Source: Liopterus haemorrhoidalis
Lineage: Eukaryota > Arthropoda > Insecta > Coleoptera > Dytiscidae
NCBI GenBank assembly: GCA_963971575.1
Contig: OZ020616.1
Span: forward strand, 12,323,934 to 12,387,933
Length of the DNA: 64,000 nt
Direction: 5' to 3'
Shown here: positions 42,069 through 53,740 of the stretch, piece by piece
How the letters are laid out: every line of letters starts with the position of its first letter
Numbering within the stretch: the first letter of the stretch is position 1
Position numbers and translations under genes: made by a program
Notes under the pieces: model-generated
Seen by the model: the letters and a program-made list of their open reading frames with translations, nothing else
What the model was told of the DNA's origin: nothing
Database searches by the model: none

Positions 42069-43165
42069 GTATGTCTGTCTGTCTGTTCGGTAAAAATTGT
42101 AGCCAAACGGCTAAACCTAGAGAGTTGAAATTTAGCATGCTTATACAACTCTTTGACCCGCACATAGGAAAAATACTAAAACATCTAAAAAACATACCCC
42201 CCTAAAAATATAAACAAATACGTGCTCATCGAAAACAAAAATATTTTTTTTTAATTCTGAGTAGGGTATCAAATGAAAGCCGGTGGATTACGATCAAATT
42301 TTTATTTTTGCAAAATAAATTATTTAGATGCGATTTTTGCCAAAATTGTGCAAAAAAAATTTTGTCCCACACCCTGTAGCCCAGATGGTTTAAACTAAAA
42401 ATCTAAAAAAATTCTAAGTAATTTATATTGGTGTGAACCGAAATAGTACAACAGGAATTTTTGATCAGATTATGTTTTCGGAAAATAACGCATTTTTTGT
42501 GATTTTTGGTTCACAAAGTACAAAAGTTATACCAATGTAAGACAGTCACATGCAAAGCGTGCGATAGCGAAATGGGTTAGAGCACTGGTGTGAAACGAAG
42601 GGTTTCGAGTTCGAGTACGGAGTGAATTTTATTTTTTCTGAATAAAAAAATTCTTGACCGTATTTTATAGATAAATATATAGGTATTTTCTTGGGTTTCG
42701 GTCGATAATTAAAAGCAAATTTAGTCAAACATTTAAAAAGATTTATTTACTTGCTAACTATATTCGGTTCTATCTGAACCATTCTCAAAGCTTGCAAAGT
42801 TATTATAAAAATCAGAGTTAAAATTACAAAATTTGAAACATTAAAATTTAAGTTAACGGATAAAATTTTTCTCCTTATCTTCTACAGGTTGCGACACATA
42901 TGTTATTTTTATTTTTTCTGTTTTTTTTTGCATTTTTATTATTTTATTTATTTTATTTTATTTTATTATGTTGAAATTATTTTGTCAAAATTCTAGTTAT
43001 ATTTTGACAAATGATGCATTTAATTTTTAAGAGCGTAAATTTAATAACCAATCTTATTATATGATTAACAGACGATAAATTATTTTAAAAATATCGCCTT
43101 CACTTATTATATACCTGCGAAACCCTGAAATGTGTGAATATTCACACTTCACATCAATTTTTTTA
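41945..43165 (+). repeat. Rep-A copy 3, with a 280-bp insertion
   Basis: Collinear with 4366-5335, including the tRNA-like block at 42559-42620 and a (TCTG)n tract at 42001-42086. An insertion at 42638-42917 is flanked by 'TTTATTTTTTCTG'. Confidence 0.75.
42638..42917 (-). mobile_element. Inserted retroelement fragment with hairpin tail motif
   Basis: It is absent from the 4.4-kb Rep-A copy. It is flanked by a ~13-bp duplication TTTATTTTTTCTG. The minus strand carries 'TGAGAATGGTTCAGATAG' and then AACCGAA, a stem (GGTTC/GAACC) closed by GAA like Penelope-type tails. Confidence 0.4.
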
Positions 43166-43727
43166 TTAAACCTCGTATTTTCTTAATGTATCTTTCTTGC
43201 ACGTATCCTTTTCGAATAATTCTTACCAAAGTACCTATATTAGTAGATTGGTTAAAATATTTCCAAGTTTAAAAACATGTGAATGTGCTTACTGTGCTTG
43301 CTAACTCTCCTAATAATTTTGTGTAAAAGTGGTAGTTGACAAAAATGTCGTATCTCCGGTAAAAGTCAATATATGAGGATGTTTTTCACTGGGTGTCGGA
43401 TGAAAAACATCACTGACCTATAAGTTGCGAGCCGATGGCGCTGAATGGAAGAGAACTTGTACGATAAATTGATCTCAGTGATAGATGATGGCAGCCAGGA
43501 GTTGTTTGTTGACGAAAACTAACAGTCACTAGGACAACGACCTCACTTTTAATTACAGGATTCATTCAAACTCACTAAATTCACAATTGCTAAACTTTAG
43601 ATTCAATTTTATTGAAATAGATAACAAATGAAATAATTCAAAAACCTATAATAGTACTCGGGGATAATTCAATTTCAGCCTCGTCCACAAATGACATTGC
43701 TCGCGGAAATATTATTTGGTTTCTAAA
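43166..43727. other. No gene or repeat recognised
   Basis: Mixed-composition DNA ('GATGGCGCTGAATGGAAGAG' near 43434) without long frames or clear repeat matches elsewhere in the window. Confidence 0.35.
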
Positions 43728-44811
43728 GGCCGAGAGTTCCAGTTCCTAATAAACTCCCTAATAGTTATTTGACACATAATATATTTATGAAGCTAATAAA
43801 TTTATTGGTGATTTCCAAGTTACAAAATCCTTCTAATAGTTTATTAGCAACATAATTTTTTGTTTTTGCATTGGTATTTCTTATGAAGATAGTAACACGG
43901 TGCAAGAGGGATAGAGCTATACGTAAATTTGTAGAGCTAAAGTGAGATGAAATTTTGACACTGAATATTTTGACATTAAATATTTTGACAATAAATAGTT
44001 TGACTTGACATTCAATGACATTACGTATATTTTTTGTGTTACTGTTAAAATGACAATTAAACGGCGTTCAACAAATTTTATCACAGAAAAAGAGGACAAT
44101 ATAGATAGAAGAGAAGTTAATAAAAATAGCATTTTATAATACAAAAGTGACTGAAAATAAGAAGACGGCCATATTTTGCTTTATTTTACATTCCTTAAAC
44201 AATATGAATTAAACTTATCAGCAATTTTCAGCAACACATCTTTATTATTCTGCCAATAATTGCGTCTGTCTTCTTATTCTCTATCATTTTTATATAAATA
44301 GTAATGTTTAAAGTATTGTTTGTAGTGTGTTGTAATCGTAATTGAAATAAATACATATGTAAAAATAAAAGACAATGTTTATTTAAAAATATATATTTAT
44401 ATATTGTTCTTTATATATCACATTTACAATAAATGCCCAAAATATTCTAAAAACGGTTGTCCATAATTTATAAATTCACCCAAACAGATCGTCGATTTCG
44501 CCAAAATACAACTTAAATGTATATAAAACACTAAAATCACCATTATATAAATGTTTAAAAACTACACATTCGTATATTCTTTTAAAATTATACGGTTTTT
44601 AATTAAAATTGAAATATTAACACATTTTGCGAACTTGTTTTTGGTTATATGTCACTTTATTAAGCACTTCATGTTGCCTATAAGTTATTAGACAAATAAG
44701 CCTGTTTATTAGCAACCTAATAACTATTTAGGGGTGGAACTCTCGGAAAAAAAATTATGTTGCTAATAAACTTATTGGACAGTTTATTAGCAACTGGAAC
44801 TCTCGGCCCTG
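43728..44811. mobile_element. TIR element, non-coding
   Basis: The ends GGCCGAGAGTTCCAGTT and AACTGGAACTCTCGGCC are inverted repeats. A second internal copy 'GGAACTCTCGG' lies at about 44736, and 'CTAATAAACTTATT'-like motifs repeat near both ends. No transposase was recognised and the duplication is unclear. Confidence 0.55.
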
Positions 44812-44888
44812 AGTTGAACATCTGTCATAAGTAAACATAAGAAATATCAAGTCATTCTGTCAAATACTTGGTTGTATACAACTGTTTA

Positions 44889-45638
44889 CGAGGGTTGTCT
44901 TTTATATTTCGGGATTTGAGATCAAAAACAAAAGTGGCTTTATTATTTTTCAAAATATTACCCATGAAGATTAATACACTTTTGCATGCGTTTGAACCAA
45001 TTTTGGAAGCATTTTTCCACTCCGATTGAGGCATTTTCCATTCCGATTGTCATATTATGTGGGTTTCCAATGCGAACAAATCTTTTTGACGGCCAAATAT
45101 GCAATAGTAATAATAATAATAGTAACTTTATTGTCATACTTAATAGTGAATGTATGCTGGTTCAACTAATGCTCAAGTATACCTCAATTTCATGATAAGT
45201 CACATGACGATCTTGTAGTATCAGTTCACTCACAGCATAAATGTTTTCCGGAACAACAACCGATTTTGGACGACCTTCACGAAATTCGTCTTTAAGCGAA
45301 CTAGGGCCACGATTGAAGTCGGCAAACCATCGATAAACAGTAGTCCTTGATGGTGCTTCATCGCTAAAAGTCGAATTAAGTTCATCGATGCACTATTGTT
45401 GGGTTAATCCACGTCGAAAGTTGTAAAAAATAATCGCTCGAAAATGTTCACGATTTAATTCCATTTTTAGCCGAGATGAATTTTTTCAAGTTACTGTAAA
45501 CCACACAAATAGCGCTCGTACGTCAAAACGTTCTGAGTACGTATACCGTTAAAAAAGTCTAACTTTAAGATATAAGCGTCAGTTGCCAGATTCTAGCACT
45601 AGTTTAGCGCAATCCCAAAATATACGAGGCAACCCTCG
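44889..45638 (-). mobile_element. mariner deletion derivative
   Basis: The ends CGAGGGTTGTCTTTTATATT and its right counterpart CGAGGGTTGCCTCGTATATT (read inverted) are flanked by TA. The minus strand keeps the N-terminal region: MELNREHFRAIIFYNFRRGL, a stop, TVYRWFADFNRGPSSLKDEF, then EGRPKSVVVP and DRHVTYHEIE. It also keeps the C-terminal end, but not the catalytic centre, which is replaced by about 100 bp including an (ATA/AAT)n run. Confidence 0.75.
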
Positions 45639-45639
45639 T

Positions 45640-46065
45640 ATAATAGACTAGTTTTGTATATTTTGTATAATGGAAAAAATTGAACATTGTGTAGTGATAA
45701 TAATTTTTGTAAAATATGGTTTATCGCCAAAAAAATTAATCCCCCAATTAGTAAAAATGTATAGGAAATCTGTTCCTTCATTATCAATAGTAAAAAAAAA
45801 ATGATATCTAGTATAAATTTTCACACATTCCAGGGTTCTGTAACTATTTAGTAAGTTATAACAAAAATTATAAATTTTGATAACTTTTGATAGAATAAAT
45901 CACGTGCTTTCATCTAGAGACAACAACCGTACTTGAGATGCGCTTGCCTCAAGACTCAGCTATAGCTATCCAGTTTTAGTCAGTCAGATAAATATTGTAT
46001 GCACGGTTTTAAAAAACATTCGATAATTTTTTAAATAATTATCAAATCAAAAATTCTTATAGTAC
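45640..46065. other. No gene recognised
   Basis: AT-rich with only short frames. No repeat similarity noticed. Confidence 0.35.
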
Positions 46066-46069
46066 TATT

Positions 46070-47310
46070 CCGGTTTATTGTAGTGTGCATTACTCAGATT
46101 TTTTTGAGATTTATATATTAACTCCCTGGGTTAAAGAATGCGGAACAAGGTATTTTATGTACATTTTTAGCAAAAATCTTATTGAAATAAAGTAATTTAA
46201 AAAAAAACAGCTTTCCGTTCCTTAATCTACGTCTGAAGAGCATTCATTCATTTGAATTTTAACCACACACTAAATTTTAAAAAATTATTATTTATTTTAA
46301 GGGTACAAAATATTCGATGTATGCATATTTTATGTGTTCAAAAATTCCTGTTGAACTATTTCGATTCACATAAATGTGCATTAAATGTGATTTTTTTTCA
46401 TATTTTCAAATTGACCCCCCCCGAGTTAAACGGCTTTCCGTTCCTTAATATACGTTTTAAGAGCTTTTATTTGATACTATACAATAAATTTTAAAAGAAT
46501 ATACCTATTTTTTTTTCTAATGGTTCAAAATATTCGATATATTTCTAAAAACTAATTTGATGAAAAAGTTCTGTAAAACTATTCCAGTTACCATTACTCA
46601 ATGTACATTATTGTTTTTTTTTTCAGTCATTTAGATCAGCGTTTCCCAACAGCTGGTCCTCGGATCGGCATCGGTCCGCGAGATTTTGTTGAAATTTCCG
46701 GGTTTGTAGTTTGGAGAGGAGGACCTTTTTTTTGGTCATCACTTGTGCGATACACATTACTTTCACAACACACATTACACAACAATTTTGCGATACACAT
46801 TACTTTCTAAACTTGCCGGTCCGGAAATTTTTTCTAGGTCGCTTGCCGGTCCGCCATGAAAAAAGGTTGGGAAACGCTGATTTAGATGAATCCCTCTGGG
46901 AAATAAGGTAAAGGACAAAAGTTTTTTACACAATTTTGGCGAATATCCCTTAAAAAATTTGAGTTTTCAAAAATAAAATTTTGTTTATCCAGGTATTAAG
47001 AGATTTCATTTGAAACCCCACTCAAAATATTTTTTTTTTTTATTTTTTTCATTAAATACATATTTGCTTATATGTTTCCTGCGGTGTGTTGTTTTTAACT
47101 ATCTATAGTTTTCCTATATGTGGGTCAAAGAGTTTTACAAGCATGTTAAATTTCAACTTTCTACGTTCAACCATTTGGACTGAATTTCTACCGAATACAC
47201 AGACAGAGAGACAAACGTGACATTTGTCTCTCTGTTTCGTCACAAACGTGACGATTCAAACGTGACGTTATATGGTTTTCTGGTTATACCTACAAAGTCC
47301 TTAAAATGAG
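46070..47310 (-). repeat. Rep-A-related copy, reverse orientation, with hAT MITE insertion
   Basis: It shares 'GTTCCTTAATCTACGTCT' and 'GGGTCAAAGAGTTTTACAAG' with 31190-31890 and ends in 'GGTTATACCTACAAAGTCC'. Internal duplication is visible ('CGTTCCTTAAT-TACGT' twice). Confidence 0.6.
46637..46879. mobile_element. hAT MITE with perfect 8-bp duplication
   Basis: The ends CAGCGTTTCCCAAC and GTTGGGAAACGCTG are flanked by ATTTAGAT on each side (46629-46636, 46880-46887). 243 bp, GC-richer than its surroundings, with 'GGTCCGCGAG' and 'GCCGGTCCGCCATG'. Confidence 0.9.
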
Positions 47311-47375
47311 CTGCTAAAATTAAACGTTGATAGGTAAAATTACATTGTTTTGTTTTACCTGTCAAATTCATGGCA

Positions 47376-47501
47376 GGTAACGCAGGGCGCGTTGCTAAGG
47401 TCTCGGGTTCAAATCCCGTTTAGACATGGAATTTAAAAAAAATAAGAATTGTCCTGGCTAATTGCTGATATAGCAACTGCCATTAAAATTTAAAAAAAAA
47501 A
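47376..47501 (+). mobile_element. SINE S1, 5'-truncated
   Basis: It starts inside the tRNA part, keeps box B 'GGTTCAAATCCC' and the body 'GAATTGTCCTGGC', and ends in an A run. The 8-bp duplication is TCATGGCA. Related to 21370-21520. Confidence 0.75.
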
Positions 47502-47569
47502 TCATGGCATCATGATTATTTAAAAAACAAATTCATAATGAATTTTCCCACGTTTCGTAGTAAAAGAAA

Positions 47570-48619
47570 TGGACCGTTTATTTTGAAAGTGGTGTAAGTC
47601 CATTTTCTCTTGTTTCGAGAAAATTAAAGAAGCATATCTGTTAATTAAAAAATTTAGGCAAATTATATGAAGTCTGGCAATGTTTCTACTGTTTTATCAA
47701 TATTGAATTTGATTATATAAATTTGTTTTAGGCGAATTAGACTATAATAATATGTATTTATAGGCTGTAAATGGACTTACACCACTTTCAAAATTAGACA
47801 ATTGTAAAAATCGTTTAATTTTAATTTTGAAAAATGAAATATCACTTAAAATATACTTCATTTTAATACCAATTTTGTTTATAAATACGCATGACATGAC
47901 ATAAAATAGTAGTATTTTTAATTTTAGACGATAATTACATCGTCAAAATTACAAGATCTTGATAGTATTTACTTATACTCTGCATGTGGCAGTGTTTCGA
48001 AATATGCATGATGCACCGGAGGTATATAAGGTAATAACTGCTTGATGTCTTTATATTTTTCATAAGTAATAGGCCTGGCATTTTGGTACAAAGGCGTCAG
48101 GGCGATTTTCTCAAATTTTAGCGGTCTTCCAGGACGTGTAGGTAATAAATTTACAGTTTTAAATTCTTTGTCCTTCATCGATGTTTTATATAAAATAGTG
48201 TATGGTGCACTTCTAAGAAACCTCATCCAACATATTTGCAACCAATTTACCTGTTCTCCATTAGTATTTTTTCTTATCTGTTTTTTAATCGCATTTTGAA
48301 GATTTTTTATTGAAAAGAAATTCTCTCGTTTCATTTCATGTAAAATGAATTTGTCATGTTTTCTACATTGTGTTACTAATCGGCAACCATCTGCGAAGCC
48401 ACCTACCTCTGTCAATTGGAATTACACCACTTTCATAATCGATGATAATGCAATTTCATTTACCGACCGATTTTACGTTGTACAAAACATGGGAATTTTT
48501 TAAGAAATTCAACACGGACTAGTTATACATAAAAAATTTACATTAAATTAAGCATGAATTACGTGATATCTCATTTTTTTCAAAAATGGACTTACACCAC
48601 TTTCAAAATAAACGGTCCA
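47570..48619 (-). mobile_element. Unclassified TIR element carrying an ORF
   Basis: The inverted ends TGGACCGTTTATTTTGAAAG and its complement extend through 'TGGTGTAAGTCCATTTT' (~36 bp). The motif CTTACACCACTTTCAAAA recurs next to the ORF (47771-47788), and an imperfect copy lies at 48414-48431. The target duplication is unclear. Confidence 0.65.
47969..48415 (-). CDS. Unrecognised transposon-associated protein, 148 codons
   Basis: It begins within the internal repeat and reads VGGFADGCRLVTQCRKHDKF, then KRENFFSIKNLQNAIKK, NWLQICWMRFLRSAPYTILY KTS, RPGRPLKF and LLPYIPPVHHAYFETLPHAEYK before the stop at 47969. No ATG-led, longer form is visible: the first 30 codons may be mid-frame, and a 5' portion may be missing. 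A basic RPGRP segment and a conserved-looking C-terminal 'PYIPPVHH' are notable. Proteins with a similar ending recur as uncharacterised multi-copy proteins in insects, from memory. It lies wholly inside a TIR element, so it is probably transposon-encoded. Confidence 0.5.
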   Translation of the reverse strand: MTEVGGFADGCRLVTQCRKHDKFILHEMKRENFFSIKNLQNAIKKQIRKNTNGEQVNWLQICWMRFLRSAPYTILYKTSMKDKEFKTVNLLPTRPGRPLKFEKIALTPLYQNARPITYEKYKDIKQLLPYIPPVHHAYFETLPHAEYK

Positions 48620-48961
48620 AATAAAGAAACTGAAAATATCAAAATCTATTGCAAAGGTTTTCGGTATCATTAGAAGCGGGTAAAAATTCTCTTTCTATGG
48701 TATCAATATACCATTACGGAGCTTGTAAGTTAATATGGGGCGCATCAATCGCAAAAAATGTAGATTTCATTATGATTATTCTATGTTCCAGGGTAAAATT
48801 TGTCACCCTGTATGTAACAAAAATTAAAATAAAAAAAAATATATTTTTTCCTCTATGTATTTTTTTAGAAGGATAAACCTCTATAGGGCTATAGGGTATC
48901 CGGTTTTCAACAATCTAGTACGAAGGGCAGATACTTCACTTAGTAAATTAATAAAATATAA

Positions 48962-49129
48962 ATGTTATGCCTATTAACGAGAGTAATAATTTTTACTATT
49001 TTTCTTGTAATAATTATGCTGTTAGCCATTATATCAAAAGTTAAACAAGCCAGAAAGATGCATCAACAAAACAAGAAAAACTCCCCACGCGAAACCGAAC
49101 CGGTAAACAACCCGACCACAGAATTATAG
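48962..49129 (+). CDS. Possible single-pass membrane micropeptide, 55 aa
   Basis: ATG at 48962 and stop at 49127-49129. It has a strongly hydrophobic N-terminal half (IIFTIFLVIIMLLAII) followed by a basic segment (SKVKQARKMHQQNKK) and a polar tail. The charge pattern fits an N-out/C-in small membrane protein or a signal-anchored exon. It lies outside all recognised repeats. Frame length alone is weak evidence, and it could be an exon of a longer gene or chance. Confidence 0.3.
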   Translation: MLCLLTRVIIFTIFLVIIMLLAIISKVKQARKMHQQNKKNSPRETEPVNNPTTEL

Positions 49130-49740
49130 CGGTAAAAGTTTCGGAAGAATATCATATAAAAAGCGACGATAAAAACAGCAACCCCGAAACGGTGGCGCCA
49201 TCTACTACGATCCAACTTCAGGTGTATGCAGTTCATTGACTTCCACAGACGCGATTGATTTTATTGCTATGTTTTTAAAAACTGTTTTATAAATGTCACT
49301 ATGAAAATACTTTCCTTCAGATATAATAGGGCATGAACAGAAAACTTCTACAGATTACAATGGCTATTTTAAGAACTTTAGACAAATATAAAAGTTTACT
49401 TCACTTATTCGAGATTAAATTTTATATCATGATAAAAATATTAAGTTCGGAAAATCTTGAGCTTCTTCTATCTTCGTCTAACGACTAAACTGTTCTTTCT
49501 AGTCTGAAATTTCATGTGGCCAGCACATAACTTCCTTTTATTAGCTGTGTGGAAAAGTATTAGTCTTTTTCTGGGTTTGATTGGTAAAACCAGCAGTGGT
49601 GTCCTTAACCGGTGAAAGGCAGGGGAGAGAGGGGTACAGGCCCAAGGCGCAACGCTGTTAGGGGCGCCAAAACGACTGCTCAAATACACACATCTTTAGT
49701 AGCGTACCCATGAATTTATGAAGAAGAATTGCAAAAAATA
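49130..49740. other. Intergenic with an hAT-like GC-rich patch
   Basis: 'CAGCAGTGGTGTCCTTAACC' and 'GGGGCGCCAAAACGAC' at 49590-49675 resemble an hAT end. No gene seen. Confidence 0.3.
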
Positions 49741-49769
49741 TGATTTCACTTATTTTTGTTTGGAACCAA

Positions 49770-50690
49770 AATATAAATTTTTATTTCGATATCAATATAA
49801 ACATATCGGAAAAGTCTAGGGATATTAAAAAAAATATTGTAAGAGAGGATCTGAAAAGAGATAAGATGAAAGTGGGTACAGGAAGGAGGGCGGTTAAGCA
49901 CGAAGAGAAAGTTAGAAGAGAAACAGACAAAAGAATAGTGAGGGAATGCTGGGAGGAAAGAGCCAGAGAGGAACAGAAAGGAAGATGGAACGCATAGGGG
50001 GAGATGAGAAAGAAGTATTACTGGAGATGCGGAGTGGATGCGACAGAGGTGGAAAGGAGAAGAAAAGAAAGGATAAGCGTGATTGAGGAAGTGTGGAGGA
50101 GGGATTAGGATGTGGGGGAGCAAGAAAGGACAGTCAGAATAGACAAATCAAGGAGCGCAGGGAGATATAAGGAGGTCAGAACTATAGAGGTACCAAGCTA
50201 CTTGAAGAGGAAGGTCAGGAGGGAGGGTCAGGAGGATTGAGAGGCTAAGTTGCGGGAATGAAGAGAGAGGAAATAGATATTGGAGGAAACAGGAGGATAA
50301 GATGTGCAGGATGTGCGGGGAGGAGGAAGAAGATATAGAGCACCTCGCGAAGAAGTGTAGGGAAATAACCGTGTGGTCGGGGAGCACATTAGACCTGTTG
50401 CACGAAGATGGAAGGGGGGAGAGGAGGGCGAAGGAATTAGAGGCAAGAAGGATTGAGATTGGGGAAGGATAATAGGAAGGGGTAAAGGAAGGAAGGAAGG
50501 GGGCTGAGTAGGAGAGGGGTGAAGAAATGGTTGGAAGGGAAGAGAATAGAATAAAATAAATAGTAATGTAAATTAATGTAATATGATGTTTGTTTAATAG
50601 GACGTCGGGATGTGATAGGTGATATATGTTTCGTAATTGTAGTAAATACCCTAAACACCGAAAGGTCGAGGGGAAATAAAAGGATTATAT
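49770..50690 (+). pseudogene. Non-LTR retrotransposon ORF2 C-terminus and 3' UTR
   Basis: Plus strand across frames: KHEEKVRRETDKRIVRECWE ERAREEQ, MRKKYYWRCGVD, TVRIDKSRSAGRYKEVRTIE. Then a frameshifted zinc-knuckle region (MCRMCGEEE-type) near 50300-50340. It is purine-rich and ends 'ACCCTAAACACCGAAAGGTC' and then AAATAAAAGG...ATATA. It matches the copy at 62270-63118 in both protein and 3' tail. Several stops. Confidence 0.7.
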
Positions 50691-50937
50691 ATTAAAAAAA
50701 TATGAAAATATATTGATGTTGTACATTTAATGTTGTGTTTCAATTAAAGTAGGCAATTATGAGCAGTTGGCTATGGAAAACAAGTAAAAACAATAACCAA
50801 CAAGACAAAACAAATACAAATTTGAGAAGTTTTATTCAGTACATGATCCATAGGTTGATCATGTTTCATTTTAATTCGATTTAAAACGTTTATATTAATG
50901 ATTACAGTGTTTTTAAGTAGTGGCATTCTTTTTTAAT

Positions 50938-51585
50938 AATGGAGCGACAGCATATAACTATCCACGAGATGAATCGTGCGGTGGGACTTCTCCAAGCTAG
51001 CTTCAGGCAAGTTGATGATGCCTAGCGGATAGAAATTTCTCAAAGTGTCATCAGTTGGTTATGGACGCATAACAGAGAATCAGGGAGTCCGGCCGAACAA
51101 CATCCGGGATGTGGTCGCTGTACAACAGCAAGTCAAGATAGATTTTGGTCTTAAATGCTAGAAGACAACCTACTATTACAGCACCCGAATTGGTAAGGGA
51201 ATTACAGCGAGCGCATACTTAACCAAAGAAATCGTCTCCACGAAGCTAATATTTTATCTCGAGGACCAATCAGATGTAAACCCCTCTCTAGAGGCAATCA
51301 CAGAGCAAGATTAGACTGGTGTCACAATTTTCAATATTGGTGTGATAATGATTGGGCTATAGTTTTGTTTACGGATGAGCCCAGATTTGGTATTTATCCA
51401 GATTCTCGTCGAACAAGGGTATGGTGAAGATCTGGTAATTTGGAACGTTTGTGGAACGTCCAATAAGTTGTACTGTTATGGCACGGGGTGGGATAATCAT
51501 TGGCGGTAGAACTGATCTCGTTTTTTCCAATGAATTTTTAACAGCACAACAATATTTGGATAATATTCTTCAATCTATTGTGGGA
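50938..51585 (+). pseudogene. Tc1-like transposase relic
   Basis: It starts at ATG 50939 (MERQHITIHEMNRAVGLLQA), then an HTH with SQSVISWLW and SGSPAEQHPGCGR. Further on come ILSRGPIRCKPLSRGNHRAR, RLDWCHNFQYW and the first catalytic VLFTDEPRFG. Stops and frameshifts are frequent, and the second and third catalytic acids are not seen. Confidence 0.7.
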
Positions 51586-52509
51586 ATATGCTATACCCTA
51601 AGTATAAAGTAGGCTATACGGCTAAACCTCAGACCAATAACCAAGATGGACAGCGTATACCGTATGTAATCCACAACAGTATTGTGTCGCCAACATTAGT
51701 CTACGAGGGGCAAGGGCATTACGGATGGAAAAAAAACAATAACGTCGACAAAATTACCTTTTAACATACCTATAAAATGATATATCTCTTTTATTCATAT
51801 AATGTATCCCATTATAAGGTATTTATGTTTAAAAACACTCCAGAAATCACAATAAATTGTTTATAAAATATAAACAAACACGTCAAGAAGGTAACTTCGG
51901 CATTAACTAATACGTGATTTTATAAATGTGTATCTTCGTAAATATTCGGGTGGCAAAATGTAACAATGTTGGAGAAACAATATAATATAAACAACAGTGT
52001 GCATCTTGGTAATTGGTCTTAGGGTTATACCATCTAAGTTTGTAGGTTCTAGGTTCGGACAACGGCGAAACCGCTTTACGACGGATTTTTCTGAACGTAT
52101 CCCCATTGTTAAGTGACGCATGAATGTATTTGATAAACCAACTTTATTTTTAAATTCATTCATAAAGTTTTGAGTAGTATTCTCATCTTGTAAACATGTA
52201 TAAATCATATGAACCCGCCCAAGCATTAGAGTAGAATAGCCGACAACCCCGACTCTCAGTTCAGTTCATATAATAACAACTCTGCACTTACAGATCTTAT
52301 GGAGTGTAACAGTGCTTACACACAGATAATGCGCTGTAAAATCAATTCTATGTCTAGACCTATCATGTCAAAACTAATGTGCTTCTGTTTTTAGGAATAA
52401 AAAATTCTAAACACAGGGTTAAACTTGTAATACAACTTATACACTTCTATTATCGGACTGGACATATATTTTTCAAAACCAGAAAATAAAATTTAGAAGT
52501 TTCGAACAA

Positions 52510-52745
52510 CGGTAATATGGCAATAAACTACAATAAAACTAAGGTAATAGTCATTGGGTCAGACTAAGTCCAGATAAGCTTAACCCAGTATGGTGACAAA
52601 AGATGAAGACAGCTTCTTTGATGCTAGCAGTAAAAACACCTCAGTTGCATTCAGCATGCTCCACATCATTTGGATCAACATCTTCCTATTACACAAATGC
52701 AATAAAAATGTTAAAATTCTATACGAATGTGAAATCCCTACTGCT
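52510..52745 (+). pseudogene. RTE-like reverse transcriptase fragment
   Basis: Frames with 'MAINYNKTKVIVIGSD' and then about 52640-52745 (LHSACSTSFGSTSSYYTNAI KMLKFYTNVKSLLLYE) recall the RT thumb (NKTK..., then LLYG-ET). Very degenerate. Confidence 0.4.
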
Positions 52746-52759
52746 GTATGAATATAAAT

Positions 52760-52905
52760 AGAATCAATATCGGCTTGAATAGGTGAGAGTATTCTACAGG
52801 TAAAAAGTATGAAAAATAAGGGCCTAACATTGATTCTTGCGGGATACCCCTAGAACTGATTTCGTTGACAGATATTTTTAAATCCGCACTTAAAAGATTA
52901 AAGTC
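52760..52905 (-). pseudogene. Jockey-like RT fragment around the 'PQGS' box
   Basis: The minus-strand frame ISVNEISSRGIPQESMLGPY F corresponds to the RT motif G-V/I-P-Q-G-S-V-L-G-P with G changed to E. No other RT motif is intact here. Confidence 0.5.
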
Positions 52906-53004
52906 ATGGAAAGTGACTAAAGATCTAACAGATCGACAACAAATCTTTATAAACTGCTGGTTATTCAAAATTCTGCTCATATTCTGGTCGGAGATGATTA
53001 GTAA

Positions 53005-53195
53005 TATGAACCAACTGATGCGATGCAAACAGAAAGAGATTGGTCTAGAGATCAGAACAACCAACTGGAACTGGATAGAACATATTCTGAGGCGCCCCGA
53101 CAACAACATTGCTAGAATAGCACTCAACTGGAACTTTCAGGGAAGCCGAGGACTTCCGAGAACCACTTGGAGAAGATCAGTTCCAAATGATATGG
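53005..53195 (+). pseudogene. RTE-like reverse transcriptase tail
   Basis: The frame reads NWNWIEHILRRPDNNIARIA LNWNFQGSRGLPRTTWRRSV. This is the W-x-W-I/L-G-H-x-LR ... GRPRTTWRR ending of the same RT group as at 16.1 and 20.6 kb. It follows the 52510 fragment, with an unrelated Jockey-like piece between. Confidence 0.7.
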
Positions 53196-53249
53196 TAGAA
53201 GTGAGAAAATGATATCCATAAATGATATATTTGAGTAAATTCTTCACTC

Positions 53250-53590
53250 GCGCATATAATTAATATCGATTTGAGCAGATGAGGCAGCATGCAGGTACGA
53301 TGTTGGATATGTCTTAGCTACAATATATGAACAGTGAGAACTCCAACACTGACACATAGATCCTTCCGGAATACTCTTAGAATTGATTCGATTTTGACAG
53401 ATACGTATTTTCAAACCGGCCCTTGAATGATTCGGTTTAAATACCCGAATACAGTTAATTATTTTGACTCTTATGTCTAAATGTTCAAATTTATTCAACA
53501 AAATTGGAATAAGTTCTGTATCAAAGACTCTTTTGAAGTTAACTTTACTATCAAGTTCAAAATATTAGGTGTATAAATAAATAATCCAAA
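53250..53590 (-). pseudogene. Jockey-like RT fragment
   Basis: The minus strand reads NFKRVFDTELIPIL, then LNKFEHLDIRVKIINCIRVF, a linker and SKSIPEGSM. It matches the RT region 'KAFDTV-H--LL-KL---GIRG' to 'G-PQGS'. The catalytic YADD is absent. Confidence 0.55.
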
Positions 53591-53740
53591 TTATTTTAAG
53601 CAGTTAAGAAATTAATCTTAGAATCAATTGATTTTCCCGCTATTTTGTGGTTATATAGTGTTGATATATAGTTATTATAAATCAGAGTTGGTATGCCTGA
53701 AAGCCTAACATAACCTTTAAAAGTATTCAGTTCAATACAA

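Noticed and set aside
51903..52226. 107-codon minus-strand frame
   Set aside because: No recognisable domain, no upstream signals, and it lies among retrotransposon debris; chance cannot be excluded.
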